Source of the DNA: Hyphomicrobiales bacterium
GTDB taxonomy: Bacteria; Pseudomonadota; Alphaproteobacteria; Rhizobiales; Devosiaceae
DNA length: 47,216 nucleotides
Assembly (NCBI GenBank): GCA_027066315.1
Contig: JAMONZ010000028.1
Location: forward strand, 1-47,216
Direction of reading: 5' to 3'
Shown here: positions 7,783-16,368 of the stretch, one piece after another
How the letters are laid out: the number at the start of each line of letters is the position of its first letter
Numbering within the stretch: the first letter of the stretch is position 1
Translations under genes and position numbers: made by a program
The notes under the pieces: generated by a model
Database searches by the model: none
What the model saw: the letters and a program-made list of their open reading frames with translations, nothing else
What the model was told of the DNA's origin: nothing

Positions 7783-8943
7783 TTATTCCGTTTCGTGAGT
7801 ATATCTGTTTAAGTATTTAGCTTTTTTTCTGTATCGGACGTTAGCAATTACAGCTATTAAGAAAAATATTGATGGTAGTAACATTGTTTTTTGGCGTATC
7901 GAAATGCCCATATTGGCGGTAGTTAAGCTTAATAGTAACAATCCCGCAATTACGAATATTATATTAAAACGAACGGCTGCATGATTGCCGCTTGTAATAG
8001 TAAAAATCCCCATAGGAATGAATAAAAAAACTAACGATAAAAGAATTACGTTTTCAACAGAAACAACAAACCCTAAAACTCCACTTGTATCAATAAATAA
8101 TGGTCTAAACAAATATGAAAATAATTTCATAGGCAATCCCATATCCTTGATATTTATACTTGAGCCACCTCCTAGGTTTTGATCTTGACGGCCTAAAATA
8201 TACTCAATTATTCCACTAATTCCCACATCACTTCCAAGGCCAATATATTGCATTGTAAAATTAAAGGCAAAAAATCCTGCAATTGTGGCAACAATAGAGA
8301 AAGCAAATCTATGTATTATTTTAACATCTTTTGCGCTTGCTAGTGCAACAGAAGCAGCACCAACCATTAACAATGCTATATGAGGCCTGATAGTAAACAT
8401 GAGGACAATAGCAATTATAAACAAATGCTTTCGTTTTGTAATATTCATTAAAGCAAAAATTGCAAGGCAAATTGCAAAAAATGCTGGAGTATCTTTCCCA
8501 ATAGCAGAACTCCAAAAACTAAGACCAGGTAAGAATAAAATAATATATGGAATAAACTTCATATATCCTCGCCTATAAGGCCAAAGGCTTTTTAGAACAT
8601 TAGCGAGTAATAACAGGCCAAATAACCCAATAAAATTAAAGATTAAAAACGTATTAAACAGGCTTAGGTGTAGGTTATTGGTAAATATTTTAACAAAAGA
8701 AATTACAAAATAAGTGCCAGGTCGAAAGGTGTAGTCAATAATAAACGACTTCAAATAATACATACTTGAATCAGCCCCATAATCGAGCGACCAATGCCAA
8801 TAAAAAGCACAAAATGCGCTATGATATAAAAACAAAGAAAAGGGCAGCAATTTACCTAATCTCAAACGCTGCCCCATTGAAAAAGAGAAGAATAGCGTAA
8901 TCATCAATAATGAATATGTTGTAATTACATCTAAACTTGTCAT
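7783..8943 (-). CDS. Polytopic membrane protein, Wzy/EpsG-like polysaccharide polymerase candidate
   Basis: The 386-residue hydrophobic protein has roughly ten predicted membrane segments. A central polar loop (GRQDQNLGGGSSINIKDMG, around residues 249-267) and charged residues in other loops (DYGADSSMYY near 55) resemble EpsG/Wzy-type polymerases, which have large polar loops and low sequence conservation. It is the last gene of the minus-strand polysaccharide run, next to a flippase-dependent pathway, so it is the best candidate for the O-unit polymerase. No diagnostic motif exists for this family; the call rests on topology and context. Confidence 0.55.
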   Translation of the reverse strand: MTSLDVITTYSLLMITLFFSFSMGQRLRLGKLLPFSLFLYHSAFCAFYWHWSLDYGADSSMYYLKSFIIDYTFRPGTYFVISFVKIFTNNLHLSLFNTFLIFNFIGLFGLLLLANVLKSLWPYRRGYMKFIPYIILFLPGLSFWSSAIGKDTPAFFAICLAIFALMNITKRKHLFIIAIVLMFTIRPHIALLMVGAASVALASAKDVKIIHRFAFSIVATIAGFFAFNFTMQYIGLGSDVGISGIIEYILGRQDQNLGGGSSINIKDMGLPMKLFSYLFRPLFIDTSGVLGFVVSVENVILLSLVFLFIPMGIFTITSGNHAAVRFNIIFVIAGLLLLSLTTANMGISIRQKTMLLPSIFFLIAVIANVRYRKKAKYLNRYTHETE

Positions 8944-8955
8944 TTAATATCCCAA

Positions 8956-10158
8956 TTAATCAGGGTTTTCATTATTTTCCAGCCATGTTTGAAACGTTAA
9001 AATAGACACTAAGTGCTCAGACCAATTTCTCTTTCTAGATAAATGCTCCTCCCACTTTAAACGAACTGGCTTAGGATGAAAATAGCCTTCTTGACTTAAT
9101 CTCCTCTCATTTAATAATATCTCAGCCCACTCACGCAATGGGCCTCGCAGCCAATCGTCTAAAGGCACACCAAAACCCATTTTGGGGCGATCCAATAATT
9201 TTTTGGCACGTGACGATAAAGAACTTGTTTTAAAGACCATTAAGTTTGTGCATCTTTATATTTAATTGATTGAGGGCAAACTCCAGGCAAGTTCAACTAT
9301 AGATGATCAAAAAACGGCACACGTGTCTCCAATGACACTCCCATTGCCGCACGATCTACTTTAACTAAAATATCGTCAGGTAAATATGTTGCTAAATCTA
9401 AGGCCATCATTCGTTGAACATCATCTAGTCCTGTTAGATCAGGTTTATTATCTGTAAGTAAAGTAGCTGGCTCTACTCCTCCAATTACTAAAGATGCTGG
9501 GCCTTTGTGACTTGAAATTAGCCTATAATAGAGCTCCTCAGAGGATTTGCTTGTTAATAATTGAGACCCTTTATGTAATTTATCTCCAATAATACTGTAA
9601 CCCTTCATATTAGGAATATGCTTAATTTTATTATTAAAGGCTGGGTGCTGTTTTAGATCTTCAGTTCTGATCCAAATAAAAATGTATCACCTTGCCAACC
9701 ATAATAAAGAGGCTTTTTATTGCGCCCAAGTATTATAGTGTTATATTGACGACCCCAAACAGCAAATGCGAACACTCCTGTTGATCGCTTAATAGTTTCT
9801 TCAATTCCCCATGCTTCAAAGCCTGCTAGGAGAGTTTCTGTATCTGAGTGACCTCGCCATTTTGGAGCAGAGCTGCTTTTCTCCAACTCCAAACGAAGTT
9901 GTAAGTGATTATAAATTTCTCTATTAAATACAATTATATCTCTCTCACTTGCAGAGCTCATTGGCCGATGTCCAGCGGAAGAAAGGTCAGCTACAGACAA
10001 ACGGCGATGCTCACGATCTGCTCCTCTGCATCATGCCAGTACCCATCATCATCAGGGTCACGATGAGCAATTTTATCTACCATTCTTTTGAGTATATTCT
10101 TGCCATTATTTGTTGCAAGTTGGTTTTTTCCACCTAAATATCCTGCCAAACCACACAT
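8956..10158 (-). pseudogene. Broken asparagine-synthase-type amidotransferase (asnB-like), frameshifts plus internal deletion
   Basis: The sequence is recognisably one AsnB-family gene. An ATG at 10158 begins MCGLAGYLGG with the catalytic Cys2 and MVDKIAHRDPDDDGYW. A frameshift near 10005-10015 precedes RRLSVADLSSAGHRPMSSAS. The frame is lost again near 9656, after LFGSELKI. A third frame gives LKQHPAFNNKI and then jumps directly to GYSIIGDKLHKGSQ and SLETRVPFFDH, so most of the ATP-binding synthetase domain is missing. Further frame changes around 9240-9297 precede RPKMGFGVPLDDWLRGP. The total is 1.2 kb, against about 1.9 kb for an intact gene. Canonical FNGEIYNH reads FNREIYNH. In polysaccharide loci such proteins are thought to amidate uronic-acid carboxyls (as proposed for WbpS); that activity is surely lost here. 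Confidence 0.92.
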
Positions 10159-10163
10159 CAAAC

Positions 10164-10910
10164 TTAGTCTTTCTTGCCTGTTAAAAATCGCTTTCCATGT
10201 AATAAGTGAGAAGTGAATGACCTTGATAAGTTATGGTGTAATTTTGATTTCTTCGGAGCTTGATTAATTACATCTTCAAAATGGCAAAATTGATCTTTGT
10301 TCTTTTTTATGAACGTTAACAACTTTTTTATTTGCCCAGATGACATAGTATTAATGTGAACGCAAATAGTACAATAACCAAATCCAGAATTGATAGGAAA
10401 AGAGGTTAATTGAGGAACCAAAATAATTTTTTCTAAATAATATGGGAAAAACCCATAACCATCAGTTACTGCAATAAACGATAAGTTAGCAAGTGCTCTT
10501 ACAGTTGTAATATCAAATGAATGAGCAGGTGCCATGAAATATGGTTGCCATACTTTTTCTCTTTTCAAAATTTCTTTTCCATGTGCCAAGCGATTAGTTT
10601 GTTGTTTTAGAGAATGCCCAGCAAATTCTGATCGTTTATTTATTCCTAAAACACCAGAATTATGAGTATCATACACATGAAAAGTTCCATGCTGAGCTAT
10701 TGTATCTCCAAAAGAAGCCCATTTCCGTACCCATTCAAAAAAGTCATCTCTTTCTGGCTCAAGAGATAGTTTTTGATCCTTACAATCAGGTATTACACCA
10801 AGAATAGTGTTCACTCCAATTTTCTCAATCTCTGCTTTTAATGGTAAGAATTTGCTCCAAGCCATGCTAGGCGAAATGTCATCAAAGCGGAGAATAAACT
10901 GCGTACTCAA
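10164..10910 (-). CDS. DUF2334 polysaccharide-deacetylase-like protein
   Basis: The 248-residue protein begins with FILRFDDISPSMAW, typical of the DUF2334/NodB-like deacetylase superfamily, whose N-terminal Asp pair binds metal. A later segment, DTIAQHGTFHVYDTHNSG, supplies histidines in the position of the H-x3-H metal ligands, and YFMAPAHSFDITTVRAL resembles the third motif. A role in removing N- or O-acetyl groups from the local glycan is plausible. The start is TTG, overlapping the TGA stop of the upstream methyltransferase by four bases (TTGA), so the two are translationally coupled. It lies 5 bases upstream of the asnB-like pseudogene. Confidence 0.65.
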   Translation of the reverse strand: MSTQFILRFDDISPSMAWSKFLPLKAEIEKIGVNTILGVIPDCKDQKLSLEPERDDFFEWVRKWASFGDTIAQHGTFHVYDTHNSGVLGINKRSEFAGHSLKQQTNRLAHGKEILKREKVWQPYFMAPAHSFDITTVRALANLSFIAVTDGYGFFPYYLEKIILVPQLTSFPINSGFGYCTICVHINTMSSGQIKKLLTFIKKNKDQFCHFEDVINQAPKKSKLHHNLSRSFTSHLLHGKRFLTGKKD

Positions 10911-11542
10911 CGTTCAAACACCATCAAATTGCGAACTTCGTCAATATTCTCTATTATTGCTTTCACTTTAAAAGGAAGACCCTCTTCTATTAACTCTTTA
11001 GCATAATGATAGTAGAGATAGCCTGAGCTTTGTTGTTTTATTCCATCTATTAAAAGGTATTGGATATTGTTGGTTAGGTTAGAAGTGATCATATTCACCA
11101 AAGATTTTTTATCTATATTATGTGGCCAGTTCAATAATAATAATGTATCAAACCTATCACTACTTAACGTTTTAATATCTTCAAAACTACCCCTTTTGAA
11201 TGTAATTAGTTTTTCATTTCTAGCAAGATAACGAGCAGCATCAATAACCTTGCTGTCCTGATCAATGCCAAAATAGTGTAATTTATTGGGTTCTTGTAAA
11301 TTTCTTCCTATGTCACCCAACCCGCACCCAATTTCAACTACTCCATTTGAGTTAAGTGATTTAATGATACTAACTACTTTTTTTTTGTAAGGCCGACAGC
11401 AAAATGGAGCGGTAGCGTGCCATTCTTCAAACCCAAACTGTCTATGCATAATATACATATATAACCTGCTTGTTGCACAGCAAATCGTACCTTTAAATCC
11501 TAGAAGAGAAAATTTATCCCATAGTTTTTGAAAAAAACTCAT
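10907..11542 (-). CDS. Class I SAM-dependent methyltransferase
   Basis: The 211-residue Rossmann-fold methyltransferase has motif I VVEIGCGLGDIGRNL near residue 68, an acidic residue after the second strand (GIDQDSKVIDAARY) and DTLLLLNWPHNI at motif IV. It probably modifies a sugar or lipid carrier in the polysaccharide pathway. It overlaps the downstream DUF2334 gene by four bases and begins two bases after the stop of the GT4 gene at 11544. The N-terminal 60 residues contain several Cys and His residues with no known motif. The substrate is unknown. Confidence 0.75.
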   Translation of the reverse strand: MSFFQKLWDKFSLLGFKGTICCATSRLYMYIMHRQFGFEEWHATAPFCCRPYKKKVVSIIKSLNSNGVVEIGCGLGDIGRNLQEPNKLHYFGIDQDSKVIDAARYLARNEKLITFKRGSFEDIKTLSSDRFDTLLLLNWPHNIDKKSLVNMITSNLTNNIQYLLIDGIKQQSSGYLYYHYAKELIEEGLPFKVKAIIENIDEVRNLMVFER

Positions 11543-11543
11543 A

Positions 11544-12671
11544 CTAACTTTCTTTCCAAGCCTTGTTATATAGTTTTACTATACTATTGATATCAAAATT
11601 ATCAATGATGCGATTACGTGCAGCTTTTTTATATTGTTGCCACTCGCCTTCATTTTGCATAACCTCAAATGCCTTGGAAATTGCTTCTGCAAGCCTTAAT
11701 GGACTTTGCGCAGGTACAATCCATCCAGTTTTTCCAACTATAAATGCAGCATCTCCAACATCTGTGGCTACACAAGGAATGCCGCAAGCCATGGCCTCAG
11801 CCAGTACATTGGGAAAAGCCTCGCTGTAAGAAGATAATACTTTTAAATCAATAGCATTTAATATATCAGGGATGTCTCTTCTTTGCCCTAATAAAATAAT
11901 ATTATCTTCAACATCATTATTAGATACCCATTCTCTCAATTGTGCGTTCGCAAGTGTAATATTAGACCCGATGAGTATACAACGAAATGGAATGGACTTT
12001 TTTTTTAAGACTGAAAGTCCTGCTAATAGGTTAGCATGGTCTTTTTGTGGGTCAAAGCGAGCCACCATGCCGATAAGTGGCATGTTGTCCTCAATCCCCC
12101 ATTCATTTCTCAAACGTTTGCGAGCATCATTATTGATCTTAAAGTTGTCAAGGTTATAGCCATTTGGAATAGTGATGAATTTACTTGCCTTATATCCTAT
12201 TTGTTGATGTGATTTTACCGCTTCTTTTGAACAGCTAATAATAACACTAGGAATGAAGTATGATAATAAGGCATTAGTTCGAGCAATAATTCTCGTCAAA
12301 AATCCTAATCCTTCACTACTAAGGTTAGAATGGCGAATCCCCCAGTAAATACGTTTTATCCCAGCTAATCGTCCAACAATACCTCCTAGAAAATCTGCAT
12401 GGTACATCCAAGTTTGAATAATATCTGGCTTATTAGTGCGAATAATCTGCCATAATAACTTGACTGCTTTTAATAAAGAAAATATTCCTCGCTTCATGTT
12501 AAGGCAATATACTTCTACGTCGGATGAACGGAGCATTGCACCATATTTCCCCTCGCCCATCATTGATATAACAATATGATGATTGTCTTTATCATGTGTG
12601 CATAATCGGAACAAAACGCTCTCGGCACCACCGTCACCAAGACCAACAATTAGATGAAGAATTTTACTCAA
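11544..12671 (-). CDS. GT4-family glycosyltransferase
   Basis: The 375-residue GT-B enzyme begins ILHLIVGLGDGGAESVL, the glycine-rich acceptor-domain motif of the WbpH/WcaL/AmsK-like group. The C-terminal domain has LIGMVARFDPQKDHANLL and the nucleotide-sugar motif SYSEAFPNVLAEAMACG, followed by GIPCVATDVGDAA. It should add one sugar to the growing lipid-linked repeat unit on the cytoplasmic side of the membrane. The start codon is TTG; no ATG or GTG lies upstream in frame. The donor is unknown. Confidence 0.88.
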   Translation of the reverse strand: MSKILHLIVGLGDGGAESVLFRLCTHDKDNHHIVISMMGEGKYGAMLRSSDVEVYCLNMKRGIFSLLKAVKLLWQIIRTNKPDIIQTWMYHADFLGGIVGRLAGIKRIYWGIRHSNLSSEGLGFLTRIIARTNALLSYFIPSVIISCSKEAVKSHQQIGYKASKFITIPNGYNLDNFKINNDARKRLRNEWGIEDNMPLIGMVARFDPQKDHANLLAGLSVLKKKSIPFRCILIGSNITLANAQLREWVSNNDVEDNIILLGQRRDIPDILNAIDLKVLSSYSEAFPNVLAEAMACGIPCVATDVGDAAFIVGKTGWIVPAQSPLRLAEAISKAFEVMQNEGEWQQYKKAARNRIIDNFDINSIVKLYNKAWKES

Positions 12672-12697
12672 AATAAGATTTCATAATTAAACCTCGA

Positions 12698-13420
12698 CTA
12701 CTTGGTTAACAATACTACATTGGTGTGTAGAATGCCATATATAGTGGAAATGGCTGGAATAACATTGGATATACCTGATAGATAATTTGATGCTCTGCCA
12801 AATCCACGTCTTAAAAAAGAATGCTCAATATATTTATAATGATTGAAATGTTTTTTAAGGAACACTTGCATTTGCGCCCGTGTTTTATAGTTCGTACGCT
12901 TATCAATTAATCCAAAATTCTCTAGGGCAACTTCAGCTGCCGTGCCACTTTGCCCCACATACCTAAAACCTAAATTGGCCCATATTTTATAATAACGTTC
13001 TGAAGTAAACACTCCTCCAAAAGGAACATTAATATGTGGTTCAATAATCCTATATTTTGAAGGGAAAACATGAATTGAACAACCTCCTTTTTTTAGGACT
13101 CTGCTAGATTGCTTAAAAAAAACATCCAGATCCTGAACATGCTCAACTACTTGATTAGAAAAAACAAAATCAAATGAATTGTCAGGAAATGGTATCTCAT
13201 ATGGATCTTCAATAATTGGTAAAAATTTATTCTTAATATCTTCTCTAACTTCATACCCATAAGAAACTAAGTCCGTTCCCTTAACGTTGTATCCCTTCTC
13301 ATTCATCTCAAAAAGAAGGTTACCCTTTCCACATCCAACCTCCAGTACAGCCATGTCTTTAGTAAGCTTAACTCCTTCATCAGAAAGCATTCCAAGGTAT
13401 AACTCCAGTATTTTACTCAT
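12698..13420 (-). CDS. Class I SAM-dependent methyltransferase (Methyltransf_11 type)
   Basis: The 240-residue methyltransferase has motif I AVLEVGCGKGNLLFEMNEKG near residue 24 and the post-motif PDNSFDFVFSNQVVEHVQDL, typical of the Methyltransf_11/UbiE-like group, then SRVLKKGGCSIHVFPSKY. It is likely to act on a sugar or a nonsugar substituent of the surface glycan. It is the second methyltransferase of the locus, and the two alternate with glycosyltransferases, which suggests methylation tied to particular residues. It is separated from the next gene upstream by 117 AT-rich bases that show no gene. Confidence 0.75.
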   Translation of the reverse strand: MSKILELYLGMLSDEGVKLTKDMAVLEVGCGKGNLLFEMNEKGYNVKGTDLVSYGYEVREDIKNKFLPIIEDPYEIPFPDNSFDFVFSNQVVEHVQDLDVFFKQSSRVLKKGGCSIHVFPSKYRIIEPHINVPFGGVFTSERYYKIWANLGFRYVGQSGTAAEVALENFGLIDKRTNYKTRAQMQVFLKKHFNHYKYIEHSFLRRGFGRASNYLSGISNVIPAISTIYGILHTNVVLLTK

Positions 13421-13537
13421 CTAAATCCCTCACTAAAAATACGCTAAAAAGAAGATAAATTTTAATTAAATATAATAATATACAAACCTTAAAGTAAACA
13501 AATATTTCTATTTTTGGAATTTGTTTGGTTTTATTTA

Positions 13538-14611
13538 TTAAATTGAATTGATCATTTTAAGGTATTTTTTGTTCCAAGTAGTTCTAGAAAAATCCTTTTC
13601 AATTTTTATTATTGCTTGTTCTGACATTTTAACTCGCTCAGAAGCTGTAAGCATCATAGCCTTCATCATAGCTTTGCGAAGCCCTTTAGGGCTGTGATCA
13701 AAAAGAAATCCGTTTACCCCATCATCAACAATTAACTCCGCCCCACTTACCTTTGATACAATAGGAATTAGACCATAACTCATTGATTCTAGTAAAGAAT
13801 TATTCAAAAACACTATATCAGATGCAAGAACAAAAAAGGATGAGCTTAGATAGTATTTTCTAGGATCAACCCAGCCTTGTATTTCCAAGTTCGCTAATGA
13901 CTGCTCTTTTATCAGCTTGTGCTTTACCACTACCGATTTACTTGTCATAGTGTCATCAATGCCAATTAATATATTATTCGTTTTAGAAAATGATTTATTT
14001 TTAAGTATTTCAACCATCCATTCAGGGTATCTGAAATGCTTTAAACTATTGGCCCAAAGAAATGTAAATTCCTTTGTAACGTTGTTTCTTGAAGGCTTTT
14101 GAATTTCGATAGAGTTATGGATAAACTCCACTCTCTTTGCACCTAAAGATACAAGTTTGTCTTTAACATTCATATTTGGATAGAACTCACGATACCATAC
14201 TAAATCTGCATGTTGATAGCAAAAATCCATTGACCATCTTGTGAGTGTATCGACCCTCTGCCGTCTAAATATATCACCCCTCTCAACAACAATTACTTTC
14301 AAATTGAATAATTTGGCAAGGAGGATATAGTGAAATGCAAATCGCCCCCCAGGGTATACCTCAATATGCCTAAGTTTATTCTTATTTTTTAAAAAATATT
14401 TTATAATTTGCACCATTCTGCCAAGATAGCTTTTTGACAAAACATGAAGGCTAGCCCCCTTTGGAATATTTTCAATTGAGGTGCCATAGCGATCTGAAGT
14501 AAACACGTCAGAAGTAATTCCAATGGAATTTAAAAACAATACCTGATGAACATTCTTTTTCTCAAATGAATCAATGCCAAAAATACCTATATATCTTCGT
14601 TTATTTTTCAT
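13538..14611 (-). CDS. Glycosyltransferase, GT-B fold (GT4-like)
   Basis: The 357-residue protein begins with a conserved-looking YIGIFGIDSFEKKNVHQV rather than the classic glycine-rich loop. The C-terminal half has FVLASDIVFLNNSLLESMSY followed by GLIPIVSKVSGAELIVDDGV and NGFLFDH, the GT4 donor-binding region in which the first Glu of the E-x7-E pair is replaced (NNSLLESMSYG). This divergence is compatible with GT4 but makes activity slightly less certain. It is the most divergent transferase of the locus and probably adds a sugar to the repeat unit. Confidence 0.7.
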   Translation of the reverse strand: MKNKRRYIGIFGIDSFEKKNVHQVLFLNSIGITSDVFTSDRYGTSIENIPKGASLHVLSKSYLGRMVQIIKYFLKNKNKLRHIEVYPGGRFAFHYILLAKLFNLKVIVVERGDIFRRQRVDTLTRWSMDFCYQHADLVWYREFYPNMNVKDKLVSLGAKRVEFIHNSIEIQKPSRNNVTKEFTFLWANSLKHFRYPEWMVEILKNKSFSKTNNILIGIDDTMTSKSVVVKHKLIKEQSLANLEIQGWVDPRKYYLSSSFFVLASDIVFLNNSLLESMSYGLIPIVSKVSGAELIVDDGVNGFLFDHSPKGLRKAMMKAMMLTASERVKMSEQAIIKIEKDFSRTTWNKKYLKMINSI

Positions 14612-14647
14612 ATGACCTCAAACACTACAAAATTAACAAAATTAAAC

Positions 14648-15700
14648 TTAAAATAAATTTACCACTTTTTTTGCAGCATCCCCATCTCCGTATAGCGTAT
14701 TATTAAATAAATCTAAATTGGGAGAAAATAAAAAATCTCTGTCGCTAAGTTCTGTCACTAATTTATTTACCCCAAGCTCAACAAGCTCATTCCACTCTGT
14801 TTCTGTTCGCATTGTTAAGCATGGAACGCAATGAAAAAATGCTTCTTTTTGCACGCCTCCACTATCTGTTATTATTAAACTAGCATGTCGTTCAAGCATA
14901 ACCATATCTAAATATCCCACAGGTTTAATAATTAATACATTTTTTGGAATTGTTAAATTAAACAACTTAATTCGCTGGTGTGTGCGAGGGTGCATTGGCC
15001 AAACAATAGTTTTAGGTGCTTTTCCTAAGCTATCAAGAATTTGCTTTAGACGATCCTTGTTATCAGTATTTTCTTGTCTATGAATAGTGGCCAGTATAAA
15101 TTCTTTGGAAATTAAATTGTTGGTCGATAAAATAACACTTTTACTTTCTGCCCTTTTGCCAAAATACAAAGCAGCATCATACATCACATCTCCAACTAGG
15201 TGCACCTTGCTTTTATCAATATTCTCACGAGTGAGGTTCATGCCTGCGCTTTTAGTTGGCGTGAATAACAATGAACTGATGTGATCTGTTAATATACGAT
15301 TGATTTCTTCAGGCATCGCTCGATTAAAAGAACGCAAGCCAGCCTCAACATGTGCCACGCGAATATGTAATTTTGATGCCGCAATTGCTCCTGCTAGAGT
15401 TGAATCAGTATCGCCATAAACCAATAACCAATCAGGCTTTTCTAACAATAAAACTTCTTCAATTTTTTCTATCATTCGACCAGTATTCTGCCCATGCGTA
15501 CCTCCGCCAATACCAAGGTTATATGCAGGCGCAGGAATTTCTAATTCATCAAAAAAAACATCAGACATATTGATATCATAATGTTGACCTGTGTGAACTA
15601 TAACTTCTTTTATATCTGCTCGATATTGACGAAATGCTCTTGATACAACAGCAGCTTTAATAAATTGTGGCCGCGCGCCGATTATGGTGATAATTTTCAT
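14648..15700 (-). CDS. wbpI: UDP-N-acetylglucosamine 2-epimerase family (WecB/WbpI type)
   Basis: The 350-residue non-hydrolysing epimerase shows IGARPQFIKAAVVSRAF at the N-terminus, HTGQHYD, YGDTDSTLAGAIAASKLH, HVEAGLRSFNRAMPEEINR, THRQEN-type HRQENTD, and TDSGGVQKEAFF, with TEWNEL near the end. The set fits both WecB (UDP-GlcNAc to UDP-ManNAc) and WbpI (2-epimerase of UDP-2,3-diamino-glucuronate). MPEEINRILTDHISSLLF and the WbpB/WbpE neighbours favour WbpI, which would turn the gluco-configured 3-amino or 3-acylamino uronate into the manno form. The substrate remains an inference. It overlaps the upstream acetyltransferase gene by four bases. Confidence 0.75.
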   Translation of the reverse strand: MKIITIIGARPQFIKAAVVSRAFRQYRADIKEVIVHTGQHYDINMSDVFFDELEIPAPAYNLGIGGGTHGQNTGRMIEKIEEVLLLEKPDWLLVYGDTDSTLAGAIAASKLHIRVAHVEAGLRSFNRAMPEEINRILTDHISSLLFTPTKSAGMNLTRENIDKSKVHLVGDVMYDAALYFGKRAESKSVILSTNNLISKEFILATIHRQENTDNKDRLKQILDSLGKAPKTIVWPMHPRTHQRIKLFNLTIPKNVLIIKPVGYLDMVMLERHASLIITDSGGVQKEAFFHCVPCLTMRTETEWNELVELGVNKLVTELSDRDFLFSPNLDLFNNTLYGDGDAAKKVVNLF

Positions 15701-16305
15701 GATTTTATTTCTAATTTATTTAAAGGCTTGTCTTTCAAATGTCTTATTATCGTTGCTGGGTTTCCCGCTAGAACAACACTCCCCTTAGGAAAACTTTTTG
15801 TTACAATTGATCCAGCTCCTACAATTGTGTGAGGCCCAAGAACTACACCAGGCATTACAACTGCATTCATGCCAAGCCAAGATTTTTCGCCAATGATAAT
15901 ATCTTTTGCTTTTTCATGTTCATCAAGATTTTTAATAGAATGGTTCGCTGTTATAATTCCTACATTTGGCCCAATATAACATCCATGTCCCAAGAATATT
16001 CTACCGGCAAAATTTTGAAAATATGTTCCAGGTGACTGAAAGTTGTTAAGGTCATCAGGATGAAAATTTATATATTTAGGATTAGATATATAACAAGACA
16101 CTCCACATGGCCAAGGGATTTTCCTGTTAAACCCAAGTATTTTTTGAAACCAAATTCCTCTGATAGCCCATATCCAGCCAGAATAGCTTTTATCAAAATG
16201 ACGCCCAGATAAGTATTTCTTTTTATAAAACAACGATACGCTTAAGCGTAAAATTGGAATTATTATATTTTTTCTTGTTCTAATAATGTTGTGTATATTT
16301 AACAA
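15697..16305 (-). CDS. Left-handed beta-helix sugar O-acetyltransferase (WcaF/CysE-like)
   Basis: The 202-residue protein has hexapeptide repeats from about residue 100: IFLGHGCYIGPNVGIITANH, IIGEKSWLGMNAVVMPGVVL, TIVGAGSIVTKSFPKGS and AGNPATIIRHL. The catalytic histidine is plausibly in ITANHSI. This architecture matches the WcaF/NodL-type acetyl-CoA:sugar O-acetyltransferases. It is unlikely to be the missing WbpD, which has a different N-terminus and repeat order, but N-acetylation of an amino sugar cannot be excluded. The start is TTG, supported by a good Shine-Dalgarno (AAGGAAA) a few bases upstream. It is coupled to the epimerase gene by a four-base overlap. Confidence 0.8.
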   Translation of the reverse strand: MLNIHNIIRTRKNIIIPILRLSVSLFYKKKYLSGRHFDKSYSGWIWAIRGIWFQKILGFNRKIPWPCGVSCYISNPKYINFHPDDLNNFQSPGTYFQNFAGRIFLGHGCYIGPNVGIITANHSIKNLDEHEKAKDIIIGEKSWLGMNAVVMPGVVLGPHTIVGAGSIVTKSFPKGSVVLAGNPATIIRHLKDKPLNKLEIKS

Positions 16306-16368
16306 TTGAATTTCCTTTTATTTTTATCATAAGAATTCTTATCAAGAAAAAAATACTAAAGAGCAGAT

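Noticed and set aside
8956-10000. Three separate small genes (94, 103 and 115 codons)
   Set aside because: Their products align in order to one AsnB-type protein, and the missing joins appear in other frames, so they are pieces of one pseudogene.
15697-16305. The hexapeptide acetyltransferase as a substitute for WbpD
   Set aside because: It resembles WcaF/NodL-type O-acetyltransferases and lacks the WbpD N-terminal pattern; possible but not supported.
16329-16342. Palindrome ATAAGAATTCTTAT between the acetyltransferase and wzx genes
   Set aside because: Short, AT-rich, with no loop and no T tract; expected by chance in such DNA.
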